Assembly (NCBI RefSeq): GCF_006540305.1
Contig: NZ_BJOR01000001.1
Span: forward strand, 5,766,001 to 5,830,000
Direction: 5' to 3'
Source of the DNA: Streptomyces sp. 6-11-2
GTDB lineage: Bacteria > Actinomycetota > Actinomycetes > Streptomycetales > Streptomycetaceae
Length of the DNA stretch: 64,000 nucleotides
Shown here in pieces: positions 63,814 through 64,000 of the stretch. The stretch's first letter is position 1. Each line of letters opens with the position of its first letter. The translations under genes and the position numbers were made by a program. The notes under the pieces are model-generated. The model worked only from the letters and a program-made list of their open reading frames with translations, had not been told where the DNA came from and made no database searches.

Positions 63814-64000
63814 TCAGTGGTGTTCGTGTTCCTTCTTGTGGCGGACCTGGCAGTCGGGGCCCGGTGACATGACGGCCTCGTGCCCGTCCGGGAAGCGGAC
63901 GCGGTACGGCGGGTTGCCCTCCGTGCCCATGACCTCGACGATTTCGCTGATCTGGTCGTGCTGACCGACCACCCTGCCGTGCTGGACGAGCTGGTCGCCC
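63814..64000 (-). CDS. DUF1918 protein, partial
   Basis: The frame ends at the TGA complementary to 63814-63816 and continues past the right edge, so only the C-terminal 61 or so residues are seen: VVGQHDQISEIVEVMGTEGNPPYRVRFPDGHEAVMSPGPDCQVRHKK and a His-rich end. This matches the small beta-barrel DUF1918 proteins common in Streptomyces, of unknown function. It is convergent with the GHL10 gene. Confidence 0.85.
   Translation of the reverse strand, partial: GDQLVQHGRVVGQHDQISEIVEVMGTEGNPPYRVRFPDGHEAVMSPGPDCQVRHKKEHEHH

Overview
The window is a high-GC actinobacterial chromosome segment, almost certainly Streptomyces. The evidence is third-position GC bias, GTG and TTG starts, a Pup-proteasome locus, a conservon ending in a CYP157-type P450, WYL regulators, and -10 boxes of the TAGGGT/TAGGCT type. 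Gene order closely resembles what I remember of the core region of the S. coelicolor chromosome around the proteasome and pheST loci; I could not check this by alignment. No rRNA, tRNA, CRISPR array, prophage or intact insertion sequence was found. About 61 genes are called, two of them incomplete at the window edges.

1-4.5 kb: the start of a RecB-like nuclease (minus strand, running off the left edge), an M50/CBS intramembrane protease, the TrmI tRNA methyltransferase, a secreted protein and a single-cluster ferredoxin. 4.6-14.7 kb: the Pup-proteasome locus, in the order arc (ATPase ring), dop, pup, a frameshifted HNH endonuclease gene, prcB, prcA, then a LacI/MFS pair, then pafA (Pup ligase). 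14.8-20.6 kb: two FKBP prolyl isomerases, pafB and pafC, a zinc-ribbon protein, a small membrane protein, and tatA and tatC. 20.7-23.6 kb: a Ski2-like helicase. Dop, PafA, Arc and the 20S core tag, unfold and degrade proteins; PafBC is a DNA-damage-responsive activator in mycobacteria.

23.9-28.5 kb: a complete conservon (kinase-like ATPase, roadblock protein, DUF742 protein, small GTPase, P450), matching the rarABCDE/cvn9 type. The P450 has EQSLW at residues 297-301 in place of the K-helix EXXR. 28.5-42.4 kb: RluA-type pseudouridine synthase, GNAT acetyltransferase, a PadR/DrrAB-type efflux operon, a siderophore-interacting reductase behind an iron box, a 5'-3' exonuclease, a glycine-betaine-type transporter whose permease carries two fused binding domains, an XRE-cupin regulator, a metal-receptor-like protein, and a divergent TDT transporter/LysR pair. 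42.4-50.7 kb: a TetR remnant flanked by direct repeats, a DUF2510 protein, a PLP aldolase/deaminase, a disordered membrane protein coupled to a mycosin-like protease, a class A beta-lactamase-fold protein and an SseB protein.

50.7-64 kb: translation genes, namely DUF1844, infC (AUC start, attenuator leader), rpmI, rplT, a TrmH-type methyltransferase, an orphan PAS histidine kinase and pheS-pheT. These are followed by roughly 100-bp tandem repeats carrying hairpins, a TPR regulator behind a perfect palindrome, a Nudix hydrolase with a rare TTA codon, a 3-hydroxyacyl-CoA dehydrogenase, a Tat-exported glycosidase-like protein and a partial DUF1918 protein.

No wholly new system is evident. The points most worth checking are the frameshifted HNH gene inside the proteasome operon, the mycosin/disordered-membrane-protein pair, the EXXR-less P450, the double-binding-domain betaine transporter, and the repeat-rich junctions at 42.45 kb, 55.2 kb and 59 kb.
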